Origin: JAFNGF01 sp964567045 | GTDB lineage: Bacteria > Planctomycetota > Phycisphaerae > Sedimentisphaerales > Anaerobacaceae | Direction: 5' to 3' | DNA: 64,000 nucleotides | Assembly (NCBI GenBank): GCA_964567045.1 | Contig: CAZMLE010000016.1 | Coordinates: forward strand, 1 to 64,000 | Shown: positions 33,717 to 41,531 of the stretch, in pieces | How the letters are laid out: every line of letters starts with the position of its first letter | Position numbering within the stretch: the stretch's first letter is position 1 | Translations under genes and position numbers: made by a program | Notes under the pieces: generated by a model | Database searches by the model: none | Seen by the model: only the letters and a program-made list of their open reading frames with translations | Told to the model about the DNA's origin: nothing

Positions 33717-34386
33717 GAGAATCACAGCCGAGGCAAAGCAGGGCGAAAAACCGAAAGAACAAGCCACCGAGCCGGCTCTTAAGATCGGAGAAATTGCACC
33801 CGATTTCAGACTGGCGCCGCTGGTGATCCAGACCGGCGCAGATGGTCAGAGCGTTGAAATAATCGAATCCGTAGGGTATGCAGGTTTCTGCATACCAACC
33901 CGTGCACGTTTGCCGGTATGCACAGCATACCCTACCATTGTTAAAACTTCTTTTCGCGGCAAAAAACCGGTCTGTCTTATCTTCAGCAGTTATACCTGAC
34001 CGCCGTTTCGGTCCCAGGCCGGGACCGTGGAAAACTTGTACGTGTCGTACAAGGACAAAATTCAGTTTTTCCTGGTGTACATTTCCGAAGCGCATCCCAA
34101 TCGGTTAAAGGGCACTGATATGAGCTTGCCTAAGAACATCGGCGACCGGGCTATTCTCGCCACCAAGTGCATCAGCGAACTGAAACTTTCGCTGCCCGTT
34201 CTTATCGATACTATGGACGGCGTTGCAGAGAAGGCCTATAGAGGCTGGCCTGATCGTATATGTGTGGTTGATATCGACGGGAAAATCGCCTATTACAGCG
34301 AGCGCGGTCCCAAGGGCTTCAAGCCCAAAGAGGCTGAGGCTGTTATCAAGAAGCTCCTGACCCATGAAGGCCGTCTGAGCAATTAA
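33595..34386 (+). CDS. Iodothyronine-deiodinase-like selenoprotein domain (C-terminal part of the esterase fusion)
   Basis: Continues the esterase in the second frame: esterase tail, a Lys/Glu-rich linker (RITAEAKQGEKPKEQAT), then a thioredoxin-fold deiodinase-like domain (PALKIGEIAPDFRL ... GKKPVCLIFSSYT-U-PPFRSQAG ... LYVSYKDKIQFFLVYISEAHP ... GWPDRICVVDIDGKIAYYS). The TGA at 33997-33999 sits exactly where deiodinases have selenocysteine before PPF, and the frame stays open for 128 further codons of clear homology up to TAA at 34384-34386. A stem-loop at 34009-34027 has bacterial SECIS spacing. A type G repeat (33871-33935) adds ~20 residues ahead of the active site. Likely a secreted thiol/selenol redox enzyme rather than a hormone deiodinase. 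Confidence 0.85.
33871..33935. repeat. Palindromic repeat family G, in frame
   Basis: Bounded by GTAGGGTATGC and GCATACCCTAC, with inner hairpins GCAGGTTTCTGC and a TGCCGGTATGCA region. In frame in the deiodinase-like domain. Confidence 0.8.
34009..34027 (+). promoter_or_regulatory. Candidate bacterial SECIS element
   Basis: Seven-base-pair stem CGGTCCC/GGGACCG with the loop AGGCC. The loop begins 17 bases after the last base of the UGA codon and its second base is G, which fits the published bacterial SECIS rules (loop 16-37 nt after UGA, G among the first two loop bases). Confidence 0.7.
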
Positions 34387-34390
34387 GTGT

Positions 34391-35893
34391 TCAGGCTTTG
34401 GGCCAGATGGATTTCAGTTTCCAGAGGTTCAGGCTCTTGATGTTTGCCTGGCCGCCACGAGCAAAGGTCTCCAGCGAGATGTTGTCCGGATCAAGCGGCA
34501 AACACAGGTGCATCGTGACCCAGCCATCGGCGGGAAAGACTTCGACGCTGGTGCGATCCACCAGAATATGTAGCTTGATTTTGCCCTCGACAGGAGACAA
34601 TCTTGCTTTCTGATCTCTGCAGGAAAGCGTTTTGTCTTTAGCCTGATAGACGACCGGAATGCCTCGAAGTGTAAATCCGACCTCGGCAGCGGCTCCGGGC
34701 TCGATCTCGGTCTGGATTTCAAACAGTTCACCCGATATCTCAGACAGCGGATTCTCGCCAGGCAAAATGGCCGTGTCTTGCCAAGTAAGCTTGGCATCGC
34801 GGAGCTTTTCGATCTCTCGGACGGGGACCCGGCACAATCGAATTCCCTCGGCAAATGTGCGAAGCGTCAGTTCACACGGAATTGACATCTGCTGATTGAA
34901 AGGCATTTCGGGAAATTTGCCGCCGCGCATCCAGGCGATCTGAATCCTTCGGCCATCGGATTTGGAAATGTCACTGTAGGTCTGCGCTGCGTAGAAGTTT
35001 CCGACACAGGATTCAAGTACCTGGCTCTGCGGGGTGAATCTTCGGCCATCGAAGCTGCCCAGCAGGTATCTGCCATTTGCGCCCCAGAAGACCCATCGGG
35101 CGTTTTCAGGATCATCATCGACAGACAACTCAAAGAAATCCGGACACTCGCTGCTGCCGGGAAGTTTTAGCTCCGAAAGTTGCGTCCATTGCTTCAGATT
35201 TGTCGAAGAAAACAAGGCAAAGTCATCCTTATCAAGATATAAAGCCATAATCCAGGTTTTCGTGGGTTCGTGCCAGACTACTTTGGGGTCACGATTGTTG
35301 CCCCGGATATGCTCGATGACCGGATTATTCTTGTATTTGGTCCAGGTTCTGCCGCGGTCGTTGCTGTAGGCGATGCTCTGCGTGAATGGCACTTTCACCG
35401 GGGCATGCGAACCGGCTGAGGTGTAGAAGGCGACCAGGACATTTTCGCTGCCTTTTTGAAAGCCCGACGTATTGTTCCAGTCCACGACCGCCGAGCCGGA
35501 AAATATCGTGCCGAGATCATCCGGCTCAATCGCGTTGGGCAACTGCTTCCAGTGAATCAGGTCTGTGCTGATGGCGTGGCCACAGGTCATATTGCCCCAA
35601 TTGATGCCGGTGGGGTTATGCTGAAAGAACATGTGGTATTGCCCTTTGTAGAAAACCAGGCCGTTCGGGTCGTTCGTCCAGTTCTTTTGCGGAGTGAAAT
35701 GAAACTGGGGACGGTACTTTTCATTGTACAAGCTACCAGTAGCTGAGTCATTCCGGCTTGCGCCGGCCATCACAGGATTTGCTGTTAACTGCGACAGGGC
35801 AAATAAAGTCGACCCAGAACCGATTTTTTTCAAGAAGTCACGACGACTGTACAGGTTCTTTTCAGCATTTGACCTCCGAGTTCCGGTAAGCAT
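34391..35893 (-). CDS. Glycoside hydrolase family 32 (fructan/levan or sucrose hydrolase)
   Basis: 500 residues from the ATG at 35893 (GAAGGGAAG seven bases upstream). Twin-arginine-type leader SRRDFLKKIGSGSTLFALSQ, then the five-bladed propeller with NWTNDPNG (nucleophile Asp75), NRDPKV and ECPDFFEL (acid/base Glu), followed by the C-terminal beta-sandwich (DRTSVEVFPADGW). Hydrolyses beta-fructosidic links in levan, inulin or sucrose. It converges on the selenoprotein gene with four bases between the stops and lies 11 bases downstream of the M50 protease stop. Confidence 0.93.
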   Translation of the reverse strand: MLTGTRRSNAEKNLYSRRDFLKKIGSGSTLFALSQLTANPVMAGASRNDSATGSLYNEKYRPQFHFTPQKNWTNDPNGLVFYKGQYHMFFQHNPTGINWGNMTCGHAISTDLIHWKQLPNAIEPDDLGTIFSGSAVVDWNNTSGFQKGSENVLVAFYTSAGSHAPVKVPFTQSIAYSNDRGRTWTKYKNNPVIEHIRGNNRDPKVVWHEPTKTWIMALYLDKDDFALFSSTNLKQWTQLSELKLPGSSECPDFFELSVDDDPENARWVFWGANGRYLLGSFDGRRFTPQSQVLESCVGNFYAAQTYSDISKSDGRRIQIAWMRGGKFPEMPFNQQMSIPCELTLRTFAEGIRLCRVPVREIEKLRDAKLTWQDTAILPGENPLSEISGELFEIQTEIEPGAAAEVGFTLRGIPVVYQAKDKTLSCRDQKARLSPVEGKIKLHILVDRTSVEVFPADGWVTMHLCLPLDPDNISLETFARGGQANIKSLNLWKLKSIWPKA

Positions 35894-35904
35894 TTTTCTT
35901 CCCT

Positions 35905-36516
35905 TCAAAATGGCGCAGGCAGTCCAAGCACAGCATAAACCACTGCGACGAGGGGCCATACAATGAGCCGGAATCCTCCAAACAGCAGAAATCCTATAAG
36001 TATCAGCATTCCGAATTGCGAAAACCTTCTGTACGTATCAATAGCCTGTGGGGATTTCAGCCTCGCATAGACCATTCTCGAGCCATCTAACGGCGGTATG
36101 GGGATAAGATTGAACACAGCTAAAACAATGTTGAATAGTATCGCCAATAGCACAAAATTGGCCAGCAGCGGTATCATTGCCACGCGAAAAAGATGGAAGA
36201 TGATGGCCAACAAAAGTGCCAGCAGTAGATTAGCAGCGGGACCGGCGGCCGCCACCTTAAAGATCTGGCTTTTGGTCAAGACTGAGAAGTCAACGGGCAC
36301 GGGTTTTGCCCAACCAAAATGCACTAGAAGCGGCAAGATAATGGTGCCGAGCAGACTGATATGCACCAGAGGATTTAGCGTCAGCCGGCCCATTCTCTTT
36401 GCAGTGTCATCGCCGTACCTGTAGGCCATCCAGCCGTGGGCGTACTCGTGGATGGTCAAGGACACAAGAAAAATGGGAACGGTCAATAAGAACGTTATCG
36501 CCCGACTACTTAACAT
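35905..36516 (-). CDS. Site-2 protease family membrane metalloprotease (M50)
   Basis: 203 residues from the ATG at 36516. Four to five hydrophobic segments. Zinc motif HEYAH (IHEYAHGWMAYRYGD) in the first membrane region and the second metal segment as NLIPIPPLDGSRM, the usual N-x-P-P-L-D-G form of the short, PDZ-less M50 proteins. Function of this subgroup is unknown; related proteins perform regulated intramembrane proteolysis. Divergent from the threonine aldolase gene. Confidence 0.88.
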   Translation of the reverse strand: MLSSRAITFLLTVPIFLVSLTIHEYAHGWMAYRYGDDTAKRMGRLTLNPLVHISLLGTIILPLLVHFGWAKPVPVDFSVLTKSQIFKVAAAGPAANLLLALLLAIIFHLFRVAMIPLLANFVLLAILFNIVLAVFNLIPIPPLDGSRMVYARLKSPQAIDTYRRFSQFGMLILIGFLLFGGFRLIVWPLVAVVYAVLGLPAPF

Positions 36517-36756
36517 AACACCCGCCGTCGAAAAATTGAATCGCTTTTGCCCGCATGTTACGTGCAGAGCGAGCACTTTGAAAGAGAATTCTTTATGAAA
36601 TGCGGCAGGCGGTGGCTATATTTATTAAGCCGCCACGATTTTTGGTGGCGGGCAAAATTAATGGGAGCGTGCCGCGTTAGGATGCTCGATGGTAACGGGA
36701 CAAATCCGGCAGCGGGCGAAATGCTTCTAACGGGGCGTGATTTGGACAAAAGCAAT

Positions 36757-37809
36757 ATGAAGACTATTGACTTACGCAGTGACACGGTCACTTTGCCGAC
36801 GCCCGCGATGCGCGAGGCTATTTATCGTGCTGAACTGGGCGATGACGTGTTCGGCGAGGACCCTACGACGAATCGGCTTGAGAAATTAGCTGCCCAGCGG
36901 ATGGGAAAAGAAGCGGCGCTGTTGGTTGCCAGTGGAACAATGGGCAACTTGGTGTGCCTGCTTACCCACTGTGGGCGTGGAGAAGAGGTTATCCTGGGCG
37001 ACCAATCGCACACATTTGTCTACGAGGCCGGCGGTATGTCGGCCCTGGGCGGAATACACCCCCACACCGTCGCCAATCAACCTGACGGCACAATGCGGCT
37101 GGAAGATATAGAGGCAGCTATCCGCGGAGACGATGTGCATTTCCCTCGCACTCGACTTATCTGCCTGGAGAATACTCACAATCGCTGCGGCGGCTCTGCT
37201 CTTACGCCCCAGTATACCGACGCCGTGGCGGCGCTGGCTAAAAAGCGAGGTCTTGCGGTGCACTTAGATGGCGCCCGGATATTCAACGCTGCTATTGCTT
37301 TGGGCGTGGACGTGAAAGAGCTGACCCGCAGTGTCGATTCGCTGAGCTTTTGTCTTTCAAAAGGCCTCTCTGCGCCGATTGGTTCAGTTGTGTGTGGCTC
37401 AAAGAAGTTCATTGCCCAGGCTCGACGAATCCGCAAGGTTTTAGGCGGCGGTATGCGCCAGTCCGGGATAATTGCGGCTGCGGGAATTGTGGCGTTAGAA
37501 CAGATGGCGGAGAGAATCGCCGAAGACCATAAAAACGCCCGGCGTTTAGCCGAAGGCATCGCCCGGATCAAGGGCTTATCCATCGACCTGGCAAAGACGC
37601 AAACAAATATTGTTTATTTTGAAGTGCACGCCGAACGATTGACCGCCGAGAAGCTGGTGATGGAACTTGGCAAGAAAGGGATTAAACTTTTGCATGTTGG
37701 GCCGCGTCGGCTCAGGGCCGTAACTCACTATGGCATCAGCGCCGAAGATATCGACCTGACGCTAACAGCCCTACACGAGTTAATGGAAGGGGGCGCAATC
37801 GAACGTTAG
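36757..37809 (+). CDS. ltaE: Low-specificity L-threonine aldolase
   Basis: 350 residues if started at MKTIDLRSDTVTLPTPAM (36757), where family similarity begins; the frame is open upstream to 36547 but that part is unlike the family. Cleaves L-threonine or allo-threonine to glycine and acetaldehyde with pyridoxal phosphate. Visible: GDDVFGEDPTTNRLE, HLDGARIFNAA with the Asp contacting the cofactor ring, and SFCLSKGLSAPIGS with the Schiff-base Lys202. The upstream ribosome site is weak. No functional link to its neighbours. Confidence 0.93.
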   Translation: MKTIDLRSDTVTLPTPAMREAIYRAELGDDVFGEDPTTNRLEKLAAQRMGKEAALLVASGTMGNLVCLLTHCGRGEEVILGDQSHTFVYEAGGMSALGGIHPHTVANQPDGTMRLEDIEAAIRGDDVHFPRTRLICLENTHNRCGGSALTPQYTDAVAALAKKRGLAVHLDGARIFNAAIALGVDVKELTRSVDSLSFCLSKGLSAPIGSVVCGSKKFIAQARRIRKVLGGGMRQSGIIAAAGIVALEQMAERIAEDHKNARRLAEGIARIKGLSIDLAKTQTNIVYFEVHAERLTAEKLVMELGKKGIKLLHVGPRRLRAVTHYGISAEDIDLTLTALHELMEGGAIER

Positions 37810-37851
37810 CAGCAGGGATGCTTGCCAGTCACATTCTGCAGTGCGGCCCTA

Positions 37852-38673
37852 TCAATGGCTGGGGTTATAACCTAATTTTCCCCAACAGCCCTTCTGCATC
37901 CAGTATAAATCGTGAAACCCCTCGTCGGTTTCGGGCGTCCAGTCACCGGCGTGCCCGCGCTGGACGATTCTGCCGCGCTTGATAGTGTCGGTGCCTGTCC
38001 ATTTTTTGTAGTCAGCGTGCCCATCCGCAAAAGTCACATCTGTGCCGTCACCGTGTCGGATAGGTGGGTCATCCCACCATCGTTCCTCGCCGCCATAGTG
38101 AACCGCAAAGGCATCCGGAGTTACCCAGCCTTCGTCAATAAAAACAAGCCGATAGGCCGGCGCAGGATTGTGAATGTCGCTCCTTCTCTTAATATATAGG
38201 CCGGGTTCTTTCAGAACTTCCGCGTAGCAAATAGCATTCATCGAAAACATTGTAGTGTACGTCAGCATTTCTCCTCGCGTACCGGTCGGGCAGCGGTAGA
38301 GCTTCACGTCCTTGACATACGGCCAAAGGGATCCTCCTTTTATCATGTCCTTCTGTGTGTTTTCCGGCAATTGCCCTCCACTTGCGTAATTTGAGGCGCA
38401 GCAGTCGAGCACCCAGGCCACTTCATTTGCGTGGCCGAAGCTTGTATTATAAGGGGGACCATAGGCCATCGCACCATTGACAATCTTGTCGTCATTTTCA
38501 TCCGCGTACACCATCCACGCAAGCTGCAACTGGTGCAGATTACTAAGACAGGCCGCACGCCTGCCCTGCTCTCTGGCTCTATGCAGCACCGGCATCAACA
38601 TCGCCATCAGGATCGCGATGATAGCGATTACCACCAGCAACTCTATTAACGTAAATCCCCTTTGCTTTTTCAT
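37852..38673 (-). CDS. Prepilin-like secreted protein (type II pseudopilin leader)
   Basis: 273 residues from the ATG at 38673 (GGAG nine bases upstream). MKKQRGFTLIELLVVIAIIAILMAMLMPVLHRAREQGRRAACLSN is the typical leader and first helix, followed by WMVYADENDDKIVNGA and a C-terminal HGDGTDVTFADGHADYKKWTG segment. Very close in layout to the protein at 26520-27383. It lies downstream of the CE15-like gene on the same strand, with 112 bases and two repeats between them. Confidence 0.88.
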   Translation of the reverse strand: MKKQRGFTLIELLVVIAIIAILMAMLMPVLHRAREQGRRAACLSNLHQLQLAWMVYADENDDKIVNGAMAYGPPYNTSFGHANEVAWVLDCCASNYASGGQLPENTQKDMIKGGSLWPYVKDVKLYRCPTGTRGEMLTYTTMFSMNAICYAEVLKEPGLYIKRRSDIHNPAPAYRLVFIDEGWVTPDAFAVHYGGEERWWDDPPIRHGDGTDVTFADGHADYKKWTGTDTIKRGRIVQRGHAGDWTPETDEGFHDLYWMQKGCWGKLGYNPSH

Positions 38674-38756
38674 AACTCCGCTCCTATTTCTGAATGACCA
38701 AAACCTCAAATCATGCCATAATCATATTCTTTCCCAGGCAGGAATTCAAGCCTTTT

Positions 38757-38779
38757 ATCCGCCAGACGTACGGCGGTGA
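38757..38779. repeat. Repeat family A between genes
   Basis: ATCCGCCAGACGTACGGCGG followed by TGA; lies just past the 3' end of the CE15-like gene. Confidence 0.7.
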
Positions 38780-38785
38780 AGAGAC

Positions 38786-40045
38786 CTATTTGCCTTTCGG
38801 CGCCGTCCCGCCGCCCCGACTCGCGTCGGGAGACGCGGGGGCGGGCCAGGAAAAAGGTTTCGGCCCATCTGGGAACGGCAGTTGGTCAAAGCGTTTTCCA
38901 CTGGCCGGCGTTTTCCCGAAAAAGATTTTGTCCGCAAAGTCAACGAGCGTACGCCAATCATCTTCGTTTTGGGCGTGTCCGCCGGTGCGGAAATAGATGC
39001 CGAGCTTGTCGGCGGCGCCCAAAAATTCAAATACAGGCTGTGCGCCGCGATGAGACTGCTGCGTGCCGTAAGGATTGGCCCACAGATCGCCCAGGGCATC
39101 GACCGAAATGAGCGCCCGAGGAGCCACCAGCACCTTTAGAAAATGCTGGTCGAACGGAAGTCTGGTCTCCTTGCCGGCGAAATCCCGAAATCGTGGGACG
39201 AACCAGTAGGCAAATCTGTCCGGCGCCGTTATGCGCTCCAAGGTCTCCGATTTTTCGCCCTCAAAGCGGTAGCAGCCCGCTCCGCCGCAGCCGGAACCGT
39301 TGGGCGCAGCCAGAGCAATTCTTTCATCAAGAGCACCTGCCAGTAAGGCGGTTTTGCCGCCGCGAGAGTGACCGGTAAAGGCAATCTTGTCTCTATCGAC
39401 AATCTCTAATGTCACCAGATAGTCAATTACGCGCATGCCTCCCCACGCCCACACCGCCAGGGTCGCCCAGTCATAATCCGGATAAGCCGCCTGAGCTGGA
39501 CCAACGACTTTATTTTCATCCGGGTCCAGATCGGTTCTGGCATAGTCGGCAACGATGTAGCCGCGTTTGACGATCTCCTCGGCGATAGGCACATTAAATA
39601 TAGCGCTGTCGTTTTTCAGGATTACCGGAAAAGGACCCTTACCTTTCGGAATTATCATGCCCACATTTACTTTAATTCTCTTATCCGGCCCCATCGACAG
39701 AAGGATATGTTTTTTGGTCGCCGCGCCGTCGTAAACGGTCTCGGATGACAATTCTTCAGCGGAAATATTTTTCGGCGGCGGCGGCATGTGACCATACTGG
39801 TAGTAAAGGATCATCGCTTTGATCTGCTCACGCCGCTTGGCCCAGTCCGCCTCGGTCTTGACGGGCGTCCCATCATTCATAATAAACGGATTGGGAAGCT
39901 CCTTAATCTCCGGCAGCTCATCGACGCCGAGCATCCGGCTGACGCCCGGCGGATTGCTACCAGCAAAGGCAGTTCCCGCCAAAAGCAACATTGAAATCGC
40001 AACTACTATCTGGCTCGCCATCTTTCTCTGGAATAGTTCAGGCAT
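38786..40045 (-). CDS. CE15-like (glucuronoyl esterase-type) secreted hydrolase
   Basis: 419 residues from the ATG at 40045 (GGAGGA about seven bases upstream). Signal peptide (IVVAISMLLLAGTAFA). The alpha/beta-hydrolase core has FTGHSRGGKTALLAGALDERI with the nucleophile Ser, NGSGCGGAGCYR, LPFDQHFLKVLVAPRAL and a late GGHAQNEDDW with His, the pattern of bacterial CE15 esterases that cut ester bonds between glucuronic acid on xylan and lignin alcohols. Other alpha/beta-hydrolase families are possible. The last ~25 residues (WPAPASPDASRGGGTAPKGK) are encoded by a type B repeat and its flanks. Confidence 0.8.
   Translation of the reverse strand: MPELFQRKMASQIVVAISMLLLAGTAFAGSNPPGVSRMLGVDELPEIKELPNPFIMNDGTPVKTEADWAKRREQIKAMILYYQYGHMPPPPKNISAEELSSETVYDGAATKKHILLSMGPDKRIKVNVGMIIPKGKGPFPVILKNDSAIFNVPIAEEIVKRGYIVADYARTDLDPDENKVVGPAQAAYPDYDWATLAVWAWGGMRVIDYLVTLEIVDRDKIAFTGHSRGGKTALLAGALDERIALAAPNGSGCGGAGCYRFEGEKSETLERITAPDRFAYWFVPRFRDFAGKETRLPFDQHFLKVLVAPRALISVDALGDLWANPYGTQQSHRGAQPVFEFLGAADKLGIYFRTGGHAQNEDDWRTLVDFADKIFFGKTPASGKRFDQLPFPDGPKPFSWPAPASPDASRGGGTAPKGK
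38812..38846. repeat. Repeat family B at the 3' end of the CE15-like gene
   Basis: CGCCCCGACTCGCGTCGGGA plus GACGCGGGGGCGGGC. It encodes PAPASPDASRGG of the protein's C-terminus. Confidence 0.85.
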
Positions 40046-40106
40046 AATTTGTTCCTCCGTATTGCCGCAAACCAGCAAAGACAACCTCCTTGCGCAAGCG
40101 AGCGTT

Positions 40107-40964
40107 TCAATAGTCCTTAGATGGTCTCAACCATTCCGGCCAGTCGCTCGGCAGGACACCGCCGGCTTTGGTCCAGGGTCCGGCAGTGTTCCAGGCCCTA
40201 TGCCACTTCAGCGTCCACAGCTCCTTGAGTCCAACCTTGCGTGCGGACCAATCCAGGAACAGGCAGCCCACAAATCCGTCATGGCGGTTCAAACAATAAC
40301 GGCCTATCTGAGCATCGTCATTCCATATCTGACCATCAAACGCCGGAGGTCTGTCCGTATGCTGTGGCCAGCCATTGTATCGCTGGGCGCCCAAGAACAG
40401 CGGCACGTAACCTGCCCCTCGCACATTGGGCCCACGCCAGAAATTCTGTGCAGGCAGGCCGTGAGGAGTTATGCCCGGGTCCGGATTATTGCACCAACCG
40501 TTAATCCCATAACTACCCTTCGTAGGCTTCAGCCATGCACCATAGACTTCAGTCGATGTATAATAGCCCCAGGCAGTGGTTGAGCCAAGGAAGGTTCCAG
40601 ACAAGTTGTTAGAAGCGCCATTCTCATCCAACCAGGGCTTTGTGGCATTCGGGCAGCAGGTAAAGTCACTATCCCACTTATGGTACGCACCCAGGGCTAG
40701 TACCCACCGATTATTACCGCCGCCTTTCACTCCGGTGTAACCTTGCATGAATTTGCCGTCGTAGTCTTCTGCGTACAGGTTGAAGTAAATCCCCCACTGC
40801 CTTAGCTTAGTCAGGCAGGCTGCCGACCTGGCTTGCCTCTTCACTCTTGTAAGGGCCGGCATCAACATCGACATCAATAGCGCGATAATCGCAATTACCA
40901 CCAAAAGCTCGATAAGGGTAAATCCACCGTCCGTCTGGCGGATAAATCCACTTCGTTTACGCAT
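40107..40964 (-). CDS. Prepilin-like secreted protein with a repeat in its leader
   Basis: 285 residues from the ATG at 40964 (GGGAGTG six bases upstream). The leader is MRKRSGFIRQTDGGFTLIELLVVIAIIALLMSMLMPALTRV; FIRQTDGG just before the cleavage site is encoded by a type A repeat, making the leader longer than in the two paralogues. The body (RSAACLTKLRQWGIYFNLYAEDYDGKFMQG) follows the family pattern, with a less clear C-terminal segment (GCLFLDWSARKVGLKELWTLKWH). It lies 61 bases upstream of the CE15-like gene on the same strand, so they may be co-transcribed. Confidence 0.87.
   Translation of the reverse strand: MRKRSGFIRQTDGGFTLIELLVVIAIIALLMSMLMPALTRVKRQARSAACLTKLRQWGIYFNLYAEDYDGKFMQGYTGVKGGGNNRWVLALGAYHKWDSDFTCCPNATKPWLDENGASNNLSGTFLGSTTAWGYYTSTEVYGAWLKPTKGSYGINGWCNNPDPGITPHGLPAQNFWRGPNVRGAGYVPLFLGAQRYNGWPQHTDRPPAFDGQIWNDDAQIGRYCLNRHDGFVGCLFLDWSARKVGLKELWTLKWHRAWNTAGPWTKAGGVLPSDWPEWLRPSKDY
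40924..40945. repeat. Repeat family A inside a prepilin leader
   Basis: On the minus strand TTATCCGCCAGACGGACGGT; arms CCGCCAGA and the slightly decayed GACGGTGG. In frame. Confidence 0.65.
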
Positions 40965-41283
40965 AGTTTTCACTCCCAAATTCGTGCATATTTTACTACC
41001 TTCCATGATGCCGAAAGTGTGCCTTCTGTTCCGCCAAATTTCACATTTCTGCCATTATTCAGCCTCGTCCACACATATTATATACGCGAATCTGATTTAC
41101 CGCAATAGGCAAGTGCACGGTATGAGCCAATTTGGGCTGCCTGGTTACTACCAGCAAGCCGCGCCGCGAAATTCCCGCCCGCACGACCACACACATTCTC
41201 AGCCCCGGTATTGCACCAAAACCAACACTAAGGTATACTGTCAGCCGTTTCGAAAAGGACTAAGATGTGGCTAAGGAGTGATT

Positions 41284-41421
41284 ATGAAAGCAATGATAAC
41301 ACTGATCGTAATTGCGGTTATCCTGTGTTTTGTCGCGGGCTGTGGGCCTGGCGAGCCTTTTGAGATAGAAAGCTCAAACACACCCCACAGCAGCACATCG
41401 CTTGTAGCTGCCGCCAGATAA
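41284..41421 (+). CDS. Small lipoprotein, 45 residues
   Basis: ATG at 41284 with a good AAGGAG seven bases upstream. The translation MKAMITLIVIAVILCFVAGC is a lipoprotein signal with lipobox V-A-G-C; the mature part is only ~26 residues (GPGEPFEIESSNTPHSS...). Predicted to be lipid-anchored after Cys20. Entericidin-like or other small lipoproteins have this build but no family could be assigned. It points toward, and ends before, the convergent GH5-like gene. Confidence 0.6.
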   Translation: MKAMITLIVIAVILCFVAGCGPGEPFEIESSNTPHSSTSLVAAAR

Positions 41422-41445
41422 CTCAAGTTTTTCACCGCCGAGACC

Positions 41446-41531
41446 GCCAAAGTTTTTACCGCCGAGTGCGCAGAGGACGCTGAGATTTTCAATTTTGATT
41501 TTTCCTCTGCGGTCTCCGCGTGCTCTGTGGT
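41446..41531. repeat. Inverted repeat at the 3' end of the GH5-like gene
   Basis: CCGAGTGCGCAGAGGACGCTG on one side and CCTCTGCGGTCTCCGCGTGC on the other form imperfect complementary arms around an AT-rich loop (TTTCAATTTTGATTTTT). Confidence 0.5.

Noticed and set aside
32763..34386. Contamination or chimeric assembly as the cause of the esterase-deiodinase join
   Set aside because: The linker is continuous in one frame, and both halves carry repeat families (C and G) that occur elsewhere in the window, so they belong to the same genome.
36547..36756. N-terminal extension of the threonine aldolase frame
   Set aside because: The 70 residues are unlike the family, and similarity begins exactly at MKTIDLRSDT; the open frame is probably fortuitous.
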